In this document: one piece after another, positions 13,577 through 23,847 of the stretch
Numbering within the stretch: the stretch's first letter is position 1
Layout: each line of letters starts with the position of its first letter
Assembly (NCBI GenBank): GCA_022577435.1
Contig: JAKOON010000013.1
Location: 17,936,012 to 18,000,011, forward strand
Direction of reading: 5' to 3'
Source of the DNA: Embiotoca jacksoni
Taxonomy: Eukaryota; Chordata; Actinopteri; Embiotocidae
Length of the DNA stretch: 64,000 bases
Made by a program: the position numbers and the translations under genes
Notes under the pieces: model-generated
Seen by the model: the letters and a program-made list of their open reading frames with translations, nothing else
Database searches by the model: none
Told to the model about the DNA's origin: nothing

Positions 13577-13643
<67 letters not shown>
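13577..13643 (+). repeat. (AC)33 microsatellite
   Basis: Pure AC array of 67 bases. The minus-strand Cys-Val frame through it is an artefact. Confidence 0.96.
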
Positions 13644-13644
<1 letters not shown>

Positions 13645-14330
13645 CAATCCCGGTGCGTTAAAGTAACCATGCTTGGCATCAAATTTAAGGCGATGCGTTC
13701 AAATGGAACAAGAGTGCATTTATTAAATATTAACCTAAGTCAAACTTTGATTCAAGTGCAGTAAGTTCTCCCATCGTAGGACAAACAACAAAGCCTCAGT
13801 GTGTTATTCTGGTGAAGTCAGCTGCCGGTTAGAAGGCTGCATGCAGGTGGATTGGAGCTCGTCCGTCAGCTGTCATGTTTGGAAACCGGTGGAAGGAAGG
13901 TGAAGGGTGAAAGGTAGCTGATGCTTAGTGGGCTGCAAATAATTAGAATCTACTATAAGGATTAGCTTCAGCTGCAAAACTGTGACACAGTTTAACACCA
14001 ACACGCATCGTGCATTATGACATTTGTTGCTGTTAGTTACATCTGTGGATTACTACGAGAGAATTATGTTCATAGACCTCTTTTGTAATATTATTACAGA
14101 ACATAATGCGAGATGTTTGGGAAATATGCAAATTGACTTTCATGCCCACAGTTAGATGAGAAGGTTAATGGTACTCTCATATCTGTAAAATATATGTAAA
14201 GTACAACCAGCAGAGTTTATTTAGCCTGTAGCCAGGAGACTGGGAACAGACTGGAAAGAGAGGAAAGCAGTTCACCTGGCTCTTTCTAAAGGTAACAAAA
14301 TCCAGCTACCACCGACGAGTTAAAACATTC

Positions 14331-14420
14331 AACTGATAAGCCACAACATTAAAACCACCTGCACAATATAGTGTAGGTTCCCCTCCTGCCGCCAAACAAG
14401 ATCTGACTCGTCAAGACGTG
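14331..14420 (-). mobile_element. Tc1-like remnant, outer part with terminal region
   Basis: The sequence aactgataagccacaacatt followed by aaaaccacctgc and gccgccaaac is the terminal region of a fish Tc1 family whose transposase reads on the minus strand. Family identity is from memory of the consensus. The element is interrupted at 14420 and resumes at 14943 after an inserted block. The internal part of the family consensus expected after 'gactcgtc' is missing, so the copy was already internally deleted. Confidence 0.65.
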
Positions 14421-14942
14421 TTTTGTTCAAAATCATGTACTTACATACTGAAGCTTACTATTTTGAGTACATAAGTGTATTCAGCCTGTCAAGTATAGAA
14501 ACATGCAGTGCACTATAAGTACCCAGATGGTGTACTGAGTATGTAACGATGGACACTACTTACTCTCTATTACGGCTACGTAGCGGAAAGGGAGGGAGCA
14601 TTGACCAAAAGTATTTGTGGTGTTTGAGGAAGCTGCAGAAGACCGCACACTATTTTTCACAAAGTACCACTATACTGCTGTTGGATAGAAGCAATAGACG
14701 TTAAACAGAGGGCACAAAACCACATTTATTTTAAGGTAAAATGATCAAAGCCGGTAGATGCGTTGGCAGGTGACGCATTCAAATGTTACGGTCATTTCCA
14801 GTAAGTGCAGAATTGCAGTGTGTATTTTGAGACATCTCTATCCTGTTAAAGTTCGATTACAACATGAGTAAGTGCACTAATATGTGAGAGTACTATATGT
14901 GAGTGTACTAAGGGAAGTATGTCACCTATGGTATGACGCACA
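14421..14942. mobile_element. 522-bp insertion inside a Tc1 remnant, hAT-like candidate
   Basis: It is flanked on both sides by aagacgtg (14413-14420 and 14943-14950), an 8-bp direct repeat as made by hAT transposases. Removing the block and one repeat copy rejoins the Tc1 remnant into continuous sequence. The body is rich in gtac/agtac motifs (catactgaagc, gtacataagtg, gagtgtactaagg), as in known fish non-autonomous repeats. I could not define clear terminal inverted repeats, so the hAT assignment rests on duplication length. No coding potential was seen. Confidence 0.5.
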
Positions 14943-15057
14943 AAGACGTGAGCAGTAGATCCTTTGAGTCCTGCAGGTTCAGTGATAGAGCCTCCATGGA
15001 TCCAACTTGTTTTTCAAGCACATCGGATTGCGATCTGGGGAACTTGGAGGTCAAGTG
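14943..15057 (-). pseudogene. Tc1-like transposase fragment (continuation of remnant)
   Basis: The segment gagcagtagatcctttgag through gatctggggaacttggagg continues the Tc1 family interrupted at 14420. On the minus strand one frame reads PPSSPDRNPM, a decayed version of the Tc1 motif PPxSPDLNPIEHLW that carries the catalytic glutamate. The glutamate itself is lost and the frame then runs into unrelated codons. The rest of the transposase is absent from the window, so this is a dead, truncated copy. Confidence 0.65.
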
Positions 15058-17100
15058 AGAGTCAGGTATGATGCCAAACCGTGTAATACACCCACTAATT
15101 CACTACAGGTTACTGTGTCAGTGTCACATTTTGCCTCACCTATAGGCTTGAAAAGTAGGTTGGAGAAGGCTGGAGGTGGTTGGACGGAACAAACTTTGAG
15201 AGAAACCTGAGACCACAAGTCAAATCCATGAATATTGGTTCTTCTTATTTAACTGTTGCAATGAGCACAAATTAGCAAAAAAAAAAAAAGGCTGCTATTT
15301 TACCAACCAAATCCACAATCCGTAAAATGATCTTGATCTCAGCAAATCTTACCCATTTTGTATATTTATAAAATCATATGTAGCACATATAGTCTAATTC
15401 AGAGCCATATATACTGTATGTGAGATATTTGGTCTAATGCATTATGCAACGAAAGGGCTCTCCTGAAGCTAAGAGGTGTATATTACATGGTGTCCTTTAC
15501 TCTGACACAATCCTCCTTTTTTGTGTGAAAAATCCACTATCACCTAACACACAACCACAAGGCATCAACCCCCCTCTGTTGATATCACAGGCTGTCATCA
15601 CCCCTGCCCCTCCCACTACAATGCATATCAACAGAAAATGCCACCACAGTGCTGTGAGACGAGGCTGCATATCTAAACAGGTCATCGTCATTATCACTGT
15701 AAATCCCTTCATCTCCTAAAACACACACACCACAGCTCCTTTGGCATGAAAATGTCTCAGAGATAGAGAAGTCCTGGGCGTGAGGATAAAGTTAACCGTG
15801 TCGCAGCCAGGGCTGGCTCTTGGGCGCACAATAAAAGCTGGTATGTTGTCTCATTATGTCTACCCTGAGCACAGATGTGGACAAAGGACTAATGAGGACA
15901 CACAACTCAGAGACTGTTCAGAAAAAACAGGCTGAAAAAAAGAGACGCAAACAAGAAAACGCTGGTTGTTTTTTTGTTTTTTTTTGTGCTGCAGAGGATC
16001 TGCAAGCTGCCGGGGGGTTATTTTCAATTAGCAACACGTATCCTGCACGACTTACAGTATGTGTGTGTTAGCCATTATTGCTAAAGAAGAAAACGCCGCA
16101 TGTGGATTGAGTTTAAGTAAACAACTCCCTTAAGATTATGTTTTTTTTAGAGTGCAATCACAATCAATTGGCGTCTCTTCGATGAAGCTAAAGGCTTTCT
16201 AATTTTATCTCACTGATTCCTTCCTTCCATCTATTGATCCTTTTTTTCCTCAATGTTACTACATTTAAATAGAATATTATTCTGGTGGCAATACACAATT
16301 GAGAAGGCAGCACAAAACAAAGTAAGTGATATATAAATTTTGTGAAATGCAGCCAGATTATTCCTGTGTTTAGGCATCAGGATAAACTGATAAAAGAATA
16401 GATGGATGGATTCTCAGTCCTTCTGCCGTACAGGTACTGTGTTCCTCTGTGTGGGAGACGGGGCCCGGTGGTCAGCACCAGCAGGCAGCAGTAATGTCAC
16501 GCTGGTATCGAGCACGGAGATGGCTCAGCCAATGAGAGCTCATTTATCAAGATAGGATCCTGTCTTGGTTAGTTTGGTTCAAGATGGAGGAGCAGCAGCC
16601 ACAAGACAAGTGAACTGTGGTCTGTTTTTGTACGTTTTGAAACAAAGGATCCTGCTGGTAAGAACATAAAGTACAAGAACGAGAGCTAAGGAACATTTTA
16701 ATTTTCAAATATTTATCTGGAGACTCTATAACTGTTTTTCTGTGTGGTTTGTTCATTTGAGTGATCCAGAACGCGAGGCGGTCAGGTTAAAGTGACCGCC
16801 ACGATGATGGACAGCAGACAGTGCTCCATTACAGGTGAGGTCACACTGGCAGGTATGACAGACGATGTTCATCTAAAATACAACCTGCAGCAGCTGGTGG
16901 GTGAGAATTTTCTGGGCAAATAATATTAATTTGTAGTATTTGTTGTGCTAAAATGGAGATTACAGTCATAAAGTGAACAAATCTTTAATTTTACAGCTGA
17001 TTTTAGGAACATCTTTCAACTAAAAACTCATTCAGTTTGAGGCTCTGCAATTCCTGAGTCAAACTGAGGGACTTCCAAAGTGGAGAAACAAAGATCTGAA
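15058..17100. other. Non-coding stretch, no gene seen
   Basis: It contains short T and A tracts but no exon or transposon that I recognise. The 91-codon plus frame at 15444-15719 and its minus shadow have no motif or splice context. Confidence 0.5.
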
Positions 17101-17815
17101 CCACCTACAACTGTCTAACAATGACTTTTATTTAACAATCATCACAAACTATTCTTGAGTGTGCAAAGTAGTTAAGTACATATTTAAATACTAAACTAAA
17201 ACTTTGAGGTACTTTTACTTTACTTGAGTATTTCCAGTTCATGATACGTTAAACATCTACATCCACGACAAGATTTTATATAAAACGTAAAATGAGTCTA
17301 TGAAATAAAACACGGTTAGAAATTAGACCATTTCTTTACTTATGACTCCTTGCAGAAAAGCAATACATTAATTTTCAAAAACATTTTAATAGTTCTTAGC
17401 CAAAGAGACATTTTCCCACTGCACCTCTCCGAGGGATTCATTTAAATACATGCTAACTTTGGGTTTAGCCCTAAACTAACCTGAAAAGGAATAAAATGAG
17501 TTATAATGTGTGTCTGCTAGGCTTTCCAAATGTTACTGCATGGATCAAATACTGATACTGAAATTAGTTATATTGCTGCGGTTGTGACGCGTTCTTTAAA
17601 ATGTAACCACCATCTTACAACCACAACAGCTACGGTGGAGCCTCTGATGTAAGCATGTGTTCACACCGTATTTTTGGAATTCTCAGTGGTAGAAGGGTGT
17701 GTGTGTGGGGGGGGGGATTATCCACGCTGTAGGTGTAAATAAGGTTTTGAATAGCCAAACAAATAGTTGTTGTATCGTACTTTTGCTTGAGTAAAGGACA
17801 TAAACGTCTCCTTAA
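17101..17815. repeat. ACTTTTACTT-type teleost dispersed repeat (tentative)
   Basis: The block opens with aagtagttaagtacat and gtacttttactttacttgag, and ends near gtacttttgcttgagtaaag. These are motifs of a repeat often seen in fish genomes, built around 'acttgagta' strings at both ends. The middle is diverged and shows no coding potential. Boundaries and class are uncertain. Confidence 0.4.
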
Positions 17816-18121
17816 TTCAATCCCCTTCCCTTTTCATTAAAACCATCATCAGCTGACATTAAAACTTTACTGCAAACTCACATGCTAATGACTTCAACCA
17901 CTTCACATGCACCGCTGTAGGAGACTCAACATGTTTAAACAACAGGTTTGACTTCAGCTGTGAGACAGAGACATCACTGGATGATCCTCCTGTTTCCAGG
18001 AATCCACTGCACTTCACATGTATTCTGTACAGCGTGTGGAAACATATCTCTGAACAGCTCTTCCCTTATTGGACCATGGCCTTAGGGCCTTTGTTATGAT
18101 TGGATACTTACAAAAGCCAGC

Positions 18122-18140
18122 CACACACACACACACACAC
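18122..18140 (+). repeat. (CA)9 microsatellite with abutting GT tract
   Basis: A short CA array is directly followed by ggtgtgtgtc, making a small perfect palindromic arrangement of about 10 bases per arm. Confidence 0.75.
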
Positions 18141-18289
18141 GGTGTGTGTCTTTTATTCTAAAGGTCTGCTGCTGCATATTAAACAGTCTGGACCATTGCA
18201 GCTATCAAATGCAAGAACTCTTTCATCGACATCATCACCTCAGCAAATACATGCATAAATAAAGGAATGTATCCCCCCCTGAGACGGCA

Positions 18290-18335
18290 CGGCACACAGC
18301 ATGCAGCACACAGCACACAGCACACAGCACACAGC
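18290..18335 (+). repeat. Heptamer tandem repeat (AGCACAC)n
   Basis: About five to six tandem units of agcacac/cacacag, the first interrupted by an agcatgc unit. The reverse strand gives a Cys-rich frame that is an artefact of the repeat. Confidence 0.85.
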
Positions 18336-20140
18336 GTGGTTGCAGAGAAGAGGTGTGTCTTTTGGGGAGGGGGGCTTAAAGGTGGCTGGGGTGTGGGGTT
18401 GAGGCTTGTCACCGTGATGAAGACAGATGATGAGGCTGCATTGCTGTAAACGAGTGAGTCAGCCCTCCCTTTAGACAGACACAGGCCTGCAGGAGGCAGA
18501 CGGGGGGAGGAGGAGGCGGGACAGAAGGAGTGAGACGTGGGGGAAATGCATGGGAACTGTCCGTGGTGCTGAAATCTGGAACGGCTGCTTTCTAACAGCT
18601 TCAAGTTCAGGCTCAGAGCAAGAAAAGGAAAGAAAAAAATAGCCACAAGCTGTCCTTCAATACCTGACCCACATCTGAGACAATCGGCAGCATGAGTCTC
18701 AGTGTAACAGGGCAGTACTTAATTTGCTTTTAGATGCAAACGAAGACAAAATTATCCATTTGGTAAACCTATTTTGAAAATCCACAGCACAGGGACTGAA
18801 ATATACGCCCAAACAAAAGCTTAAAGGGCTGCTGCTGTTGAGTTTTTTCCACGCAGATCCTGTCCCGTTATTTGGCATTCAGATCACAAAGCCAAGCGAG
18901 GGAGAGTCTCCACCATGTAATTCCTTCTGAGCCAAGTCAAAAAGATTCTCATTAAAGTGCTTTTTATATCCCAAACCTCAGACCCCAGGCACAATTGTAT
19001 TGGGCTGTCATGCTATTTGTAGACTAATCATCTGCACACAAATGGAGACACACACACATATACTAGCCACAAAACTAAATGTAAATGAGTCCGGCTCAAC
19101 AGGAATACGATATATCAATGCCCACCCAAAAAAACCCATGTTCTTTGAAATGTTTTTTGTTTTGGTTGTTGCATTATTCATCTTTCAAAGCCATCCTGTG
19201 TTGTGGCTAACCCTCAATCCATTTACTCAACATCACAGAAGCATCCTTACATTGCAGGCAGCTGGCACCAAGAGGAAGTCAAAGGGAGGTGATACACAGC
19301 TGTAAGATAGAACTGCTATAATATGACTTGACAGAAAATTCAAACAACACGTTCAACTTTGTCACAGCAGCTGAAATGTGAAACTTCGGTCATGTCGACT
19401 TTGCAACTTGTTACCCTGATTCTCCTTTGGAACACTGACTGCTATTCCAATGCTTTCGCTGCATGACTTATAAATGATAGCCTCACTGATGGAGCCTCCT
19501 CACTTATAAATACTGTAAATTAAAAATGGTCAACTTGCAGGCAGCCAGTAACAGGCATTTCCTCTCAGTTTGACATGAAACGATTATGCAACAGGTTTTA
19601 TACTTGCAGAAGCCCTTAGCTGTAAAACGATCATTGTTGCAACATAGAGTGTTTTAGATGAGGCCAAGAAGAGAATGATGTCACAAGTCCGTAAATAAGG
19701 GTCCTTTTTCTCGGGCACTGCAGAGACCATGCGGGTGTGGTGACTGCATTAGTAGACGCGCAATCCCCGGCGCAAAACGCTCACATTTAGACCACGATGT
19801 GGACATTCCCGTCACGACTGTCCACCATCACTATGACTACCTTCTACTTGTCGGACGTGCCTTGAAGTTCAAATCATCAATCTGCTGCCAGGATATTTGA
19901 CAAACACGCCGATCTAGCTTCATTTTCTGGCAGCCACAAGGTGCCCATTGACGGCGCGCCTCCCCAAGCCCGTGTTTGATAGAAAAATACATGCACAATG
20001 ACAATCTGACATCTGCTCTCCATCTGACAACAGCTTAGTATTCTCCACAGACACCCCGCTCTGCCCCTCTGAGCACACCACGCCGTTTTTCTATGTGCCT
20101 TTCCCTCTGTACCCCACTATTTCCCATTCCTATGCGGCTC
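18336..20140. other. Non-coding stretch, no gene seen
   Basis: No exon, RNA or transposon is recognised. The 155-codon minus frame at 18179-18646 overlaps the heptamer repeat and has no domain. Confidence 0.5.
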
Positions 20141-20165
20141 TTTTTTTTTTTTTTTTTTTTTTTTT
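20141..20165 (+). repeat. Poly-T tract (T25)
   Basis: Twenty-five consecutive T residues on the plus strand, A25 on the minus strand. It lies just beyond the CpG-dense block, in the direction in which the receptor gene is transcribed. Confidence 0.9.
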
Positions 20166-20289
20166 CTCCCCTCTCGCTTATTTCCACACACGAACAACAA
20201 CGGAATTGAACAGCGGCTTCATAAAATATGCAGGTAAAAAAAAAAGGCAACTCGGAAAGCAACCGAACATCTCAAGCACAACACTTTTC

Positions 20290-20660
20290 ATGCGCTACTG
20301 AGAACTGACCTCCCAGTCTAACGAATCCCACTCTTCGGTAAACATCCGGAGGATTTCTTTTCATCCAAAAAAGCGGACCAGGCGCAGCGGCTCTATGGAG
20401 CGACTGGGCGATGCGATGCCATTGCGCTTTTGGTATTATCCTCATGAAATCAATTTGAACAGGGGGACGTCGTCGGGAGAAGGCATCTCGGCGGCGTCGA
20501 GACCAACTTGAGCGACACAGGAGAACGATGCTATGCCTTACAGTCCAACATTTTTGCTCGGCGGATGGTTGCAACCAATTAGCACACCACTTGCGCTCGG
20601 AGGCGAATAGCTCCTGACAAGGCGCTCCTTCACTTGAGCATCGCGTCTATTTCAGCTGCT
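20290..20660 (-). promoter_or_regulatory. CpG-dense block, candidate internal promoter
   Basis: Around 27 CpGs occur in roughly 320 bases, including ggggacgtcgtcggg and tctcggcggcgtcgag, in otherwise CpG-poor DNA. This is the strongest CpG-island-like patch in the window. It lies 343 bases downstream of the GPS exon in the minus-strand gene. A transcript starting here would lack the extracellular region, as in the short mammalian ADGRA1 product. Open frames across it, including minus 20272-20574, have no family match and read like 5' UTR. Strand and promoter function are inference. Confidence 0.4.
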
Positions 20661-20725
20661 GTGCTGCTTTTTGGAAAAAGGTGGCAGACTATACAACACA
20701 CGCAACTTCTCATTTCCAGGATACA

Positions 20726-20737
20726 GGGGGGGGGGGG
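20726..20737 (+). repeat. Poly-G run
   Basis: Twelve consecutive G residues next to the CpG-dense block. Confidence 0.8.
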
Positions 20738-21002
20738 AATTTAGCGTGGCGCATACTCCAAAGCCAATAAATCCCCGTAGCGTATTTGACATCCTTTTCC
20801 CTCTGCTGAGGAGCAACAATAAAAGGAAGCTTTTAAAGGTCCCTGCATGAAGTGCTTCTTAAAACACGTGACTCCATCTATTCCATGGTGGAAAAAAAAA
20901 AGGATGCATTTGATCCATAATAGGGGCCTAAGCAGTGGGAGAGACATTATGTGGGGTCATGGTGAAATGAATGACACTGGTACCACATAGTAGACTACTC
21001 AC

Positions 21003-21211
21003 CATTAGCACAGCAAAGTTATTATGATGGGTGCAATGAATGGTGGTCGTGTTGCCCCCGGAGCCTGTTATGTGGCAGCCCTCTGCCCTCCAGCCACCGT
21101 GTCCATCCAGCAGGTCAAAATCCCAATAGGCTGCGGTGGGGTCTACACCCAGTGCGAAGTGCCTGAAAGCAATAGTAACGGAGTGCACGGCGCTCCCGAG
21201 GCTGCACCCAT
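21003..21211 (-). CDS. ADGRA-type adhesion GPCR, GPS exon (adgra1/adgra3-like)
   Basis: This is a 209-bp internal exon on the minus strand. It starts after a polypyrimidine acceptor (gcttttcttgcag) and ends at a canonical donor (atg|gtgagt). Its 69 complete codons encode the end of the GAIN domain and the GPS: W29-D-F-D-L-L, G-G-W40, G-C45, C59, then N64-F-A-V-L-M69. The pattern matches the GPR123/124/125 (ADGRA) subfamily of plasma-membrane receptors. Two canonical GPS cysteines are replaced (Ala26 and Ile57) and the H-L-T/S triad reads H61-H62-N63, so autoproteolysis is unlikely. Sequon N53-T-T is present. The split first codon joins the exon at 21683-21893 as Asp. The exon ends in phase 0 on ATG, directly before the expected first transmembrane exon. 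I favour ADGRA1 or ADGRA3 over ADGRA2 because of the WDFDLL string; the paralogue is unresolved. Confidence 0.88.
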
Positions 21212-21682
21212 CTGCAAGAAAAGCAACACATTCAGTAAAGGAAACGAAGTGGAAAGTCTCTGAGTGCTATGGCACGAAATAAAAGGCATGGACCTGGGCT
21301 CACAAACTCCTGTATGCACACCACACACATGTACCCTAGCGTTACCTGGATCAGTGTCAGACAGTTAACTGCGGCTGACAGACTGTTGTGTGAAGTGTTG
21401 CTGATAACTTTCATCTTAAATAGGGACCTACAACAGTCTCTTTTCAGGCAGAATGCAGCAGCGAGACGCGCTGAGATCTGATTTCTTTAATTAACATGAA
21501 TAAACAACAACAGAGTTTGTGTTTATTTTTGGGAATACACAGAAGCCTGTGTGCCAACATGTTGCGCAGAACAAACTGATAGACTGTGACTGCGTGTGCG
21601 TGTGTAAGCATGTAGTCCGTGTCGGCAGCACAGTGCAGCGTTGACATCATAGGCATGATGATAAAAATGGATTTCCTCTTAC
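21212..21682 (-). other. Intron between the two ADGRA exons (471 bp)
   Basis: It begins with gtaagag after 21683 and ends with a pyrimidine-rich tract and cag before 21211. Joining the flanking exons gives an uninterrupted frame (phase 1 then 2) through ...FTKL-D-GCSL.... No other feature is seen in it. Confidence 0.88.
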
Positions 21683-21893
21683 CTAATTTGGTGAAAGCAA
21701 CTGGTGTTGAAACGCTCCTACGCTTTCCGTCATCCGCGAGATTTGACGAATTCCCCGTGCAAGGAAAGAGTTTCCCATTGCGAAACACAATAAACTGCAG
21801 CTTGCAAGTGGAGTTATCAACAGATTGCAACGCAGAGGAGGAGATAGGCGTACCAGCCAGCGGTAAATGGATTGAGGCGACTGCCACTGAGTT
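21683..21893 (-). CDS. ADGRA-type adhesion GPCR, GAIN-domain exon
   Basis: This is a 211-bp internal exon on the minus strand, entered through a T-rich acceptor (gttcattccgcag) in phase 0 and left at tta-g|gtaaga. Its 70 codons start NSVAVASIHLPL and contain CKLQFIVFRNGKLFP and GKRRSVSTPVAF. This is the order found in GPR124 (NSVA.ASI.LP, then LVFRNG.LF, then GKRRGVATPVIF), as I recall that family. It is the beta-strand-rich part of the GAIN domain just before the GPS. Sequons are N27-S-T and N48-S-S; Cys30 and Cys45 are present. The next exon upstream should end in phase 0. The earlier LRR, Ig and hormone-binding exons were not found in the window. Confidence 0.88.
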
Positions 21894-22128
21894 CTGCGGA
21901 ATGAACAAAAAAAAAAAAGAGAGAGGAAAATAAAAATTAAATATGTCTCCGAGATGCGCTGGGGAACAAAAACTCCAACAGGAAAAAAGACTGACAAATT
22001 GCTTTCCTCTCCAGGAGTGGAGGCGACCATAGACCACAAGTGACCAAGGGAATGAGAATCACGTTTGAAGCGCTCTAGTGCGCCTATTTGGTCAGGCTCC
22101 CTGCCGCAGAGGTGGAAATGGTTCTTAC

Positions 22129-22381
22129 CATTTCAGCTTGAGGGCACATCAACACTGCAGCTTGATTTAAAGAGACAACCGGTCTGACTTTATCTTCTTT
22201 TTCAGCGACTATAAAAACCAAAGAACCTCGAAAAAAACATCCCTGGCGAGGTTTGGGCAAAAAAGGAAGTTCTGGGAAAAACGCGTGGGTTGGGAATGTC
22301 AAAGTGCAGGAACTCGCCATGTTTGAGCACCAGTGAATCCAAACTGATTCTGTCCTGTTAACTTGATTTTCATTGCTGTAA
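22129..22381 (-). CDS. Possible exon upstream of the GAIN exon (weak)
   Basis: This minus-strand segment follows a good acceptor (tttttttcccccttgcag) and ends at a good donor (gaaatg|gtaaga). It is open for 84 codons in exactly the frame needed to splice in phase 0 onto the GAIN exon, with a 235-bp intron between. The translation, which includes an internal Met (MASSCTLTFPTH) in fair initiation context (aacatgg), does not resemble the ADGRA residues I would expect before NSVA. It could be an alternative first exon, a lineage-specific exon or chance. A random frame this long stays open a few percent of the time. Confidence 0.25.
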
Positions 22382-22389
22382 CTGCAAGG

Positions 22390-23792
22390 GGGAAAAAAAC
22401 AAAACATGTGCAGCCATACAACCCTCCTCAAAATCCCACCAGAGTTGCATTCAAGATCCCCACTCCCTCTGATCTGTTATGACCTGAAGCTGATCATTTT
22501 ACATTCTGAACAAATAATATATTAGCAGTCAAAATTCTCTGCCTAACAGGTCCCAAGAAATCCTGAGCTCAAATCAAGAAGCAGCCTTTTTTGTTTTTTA
22601 AGCTGCATGATAACAGCTGCAGGAACTTTGGCACAGCTCGGGGTTTATTGACTCGATGCCCCTGGTGGACAGAAATGTTGCTCAAGGGTGTGCGGACCAG
22701 TGACCGACTGACTCACTGAGGACAAGACAGGCAGAGCCAATGATCAAGTTTAATCATAAAAAAACCGCTTCCAAAGAGCCACAGTCAGCATATACAGGAC
22801 CCTGCAGTACATGTGTGACCACACACTTAAATCCATCAGCCGGTATGACTGCAGCAGCTCTTACCAATTCAATATTTAATGTATAAAAAACAGAGGGGAC
22901 CTATGGGCTTGCAAAAGCAAATAAACATGTTGAGAGGCTTGTGCAGACATTTTCTCAGGCGTGATTTATTCAGAAAAGTGCTAACCTTCTGGTCAGTGAC
23001 CTTCATCGGGGTATGGAGCACTTAAGTGTGGAAAACAAACTGATGTCTTTGCTGCTGATTTGAAGTGGTCACACAAAAGTGTTATTTCAAAAGAACATAA
23101 CACCTAAGGCCATTAACGGATTTCTGCACCATGAACTGATTTGTAGGAAGGAGTGAATTACAGCGACCCTGCATTTTTATTCAGCGGGTGACCCTAATGG
23201 AGAATGATAACCAGTCAGGCCATGATACATGTTCATAATGAGGATAACGGACTGGGTGCTCGCCTCCCAAATGAAGCCCGTTCTGTTCGGCTTTCAATCA
23301 CGTCGCCGTCCAGCGTGAGAGGATCAGCACTTTGAACCTAGAGGGGAGGGAAGCTTCCTGTCCGAGATAAATGTGGATGCCCATAAAGTGCCCTTACAGT
23401 TAATGGGGAGCTGCTTAGTCAAACGTTCAGCCTAATCGATGCGGAGGAGGAAGGTGGCCAAATTTCTTAATCAAGTTAATCAGGAGCTCCTTTGTCCATT
23501 CTTATGTTAGCTATAGCTCCGGTGTTTTTTTTTGTGTTTTTTTTAATGTAGGTGCCCTTGTGATGACAGGCTCCGTGGCCCCCGAAGAGTCTCGGTTTTG
23601 TTTTGATCCTCCTTCTATTATCCTGGAAAATAATTTCACAGAGGTGACAGAGCAACGGCGTGCTTAAGCACAGTTCCTTTACATTAGAGCCGCCACGTGT
23701 GAGGAGCCGGTGGTGATTTTACAGCATCAGCTCTGTTGGCTATTTGTTTCTGCATTGACTCACTCTTGAAAGGCTATTGATTTCCATCCTGC

Positions 23793-23793
<1 letters not shown>
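22390..23793. other. Non-coding stretch, no feature seen
   Basis: No exon, RNA gene or transposon is recognised. It is likely intron of the minus-strand receptor gene. Confidence 0.5.

Positions 23794-23846
<53 letters not shown>
23794..23846 (+). repeat. (GT)26 microsatellite
   Basis: Pure GT array of 53 bases. The Cys-Val frames across it are artefacts. Confidence 0.95.

Positions 23847-23847
<1 letters not shown>

Noticed and set aside
15007..15210. Plus ORF of 67 codons
   Set aside because: It overlaps the antisense side of the Tc1 transposase remnant and has no motif.
18179..18646. Minus ORF of 155 codons with a Cys-rich stretch
   Set aside because: The Cys-rich part is the heptamer repeat read backwards; the rest has no domain, repeat or splice context.
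20272..20574. Minus ORF of 100 codons across the CpG-dense block
   Set aside because: Arg-rich composition reflects CpG content. I recognise no family, and the block is better explained as a possible promoter or 5' UTR.
21444..22037. Single 197-codon minus ORF taken as one gene
   Set aside because: Only the central 70 codons (21683-21893) are an exon; the ORF continues through the donor and the acceptor tract into intron on both sides.
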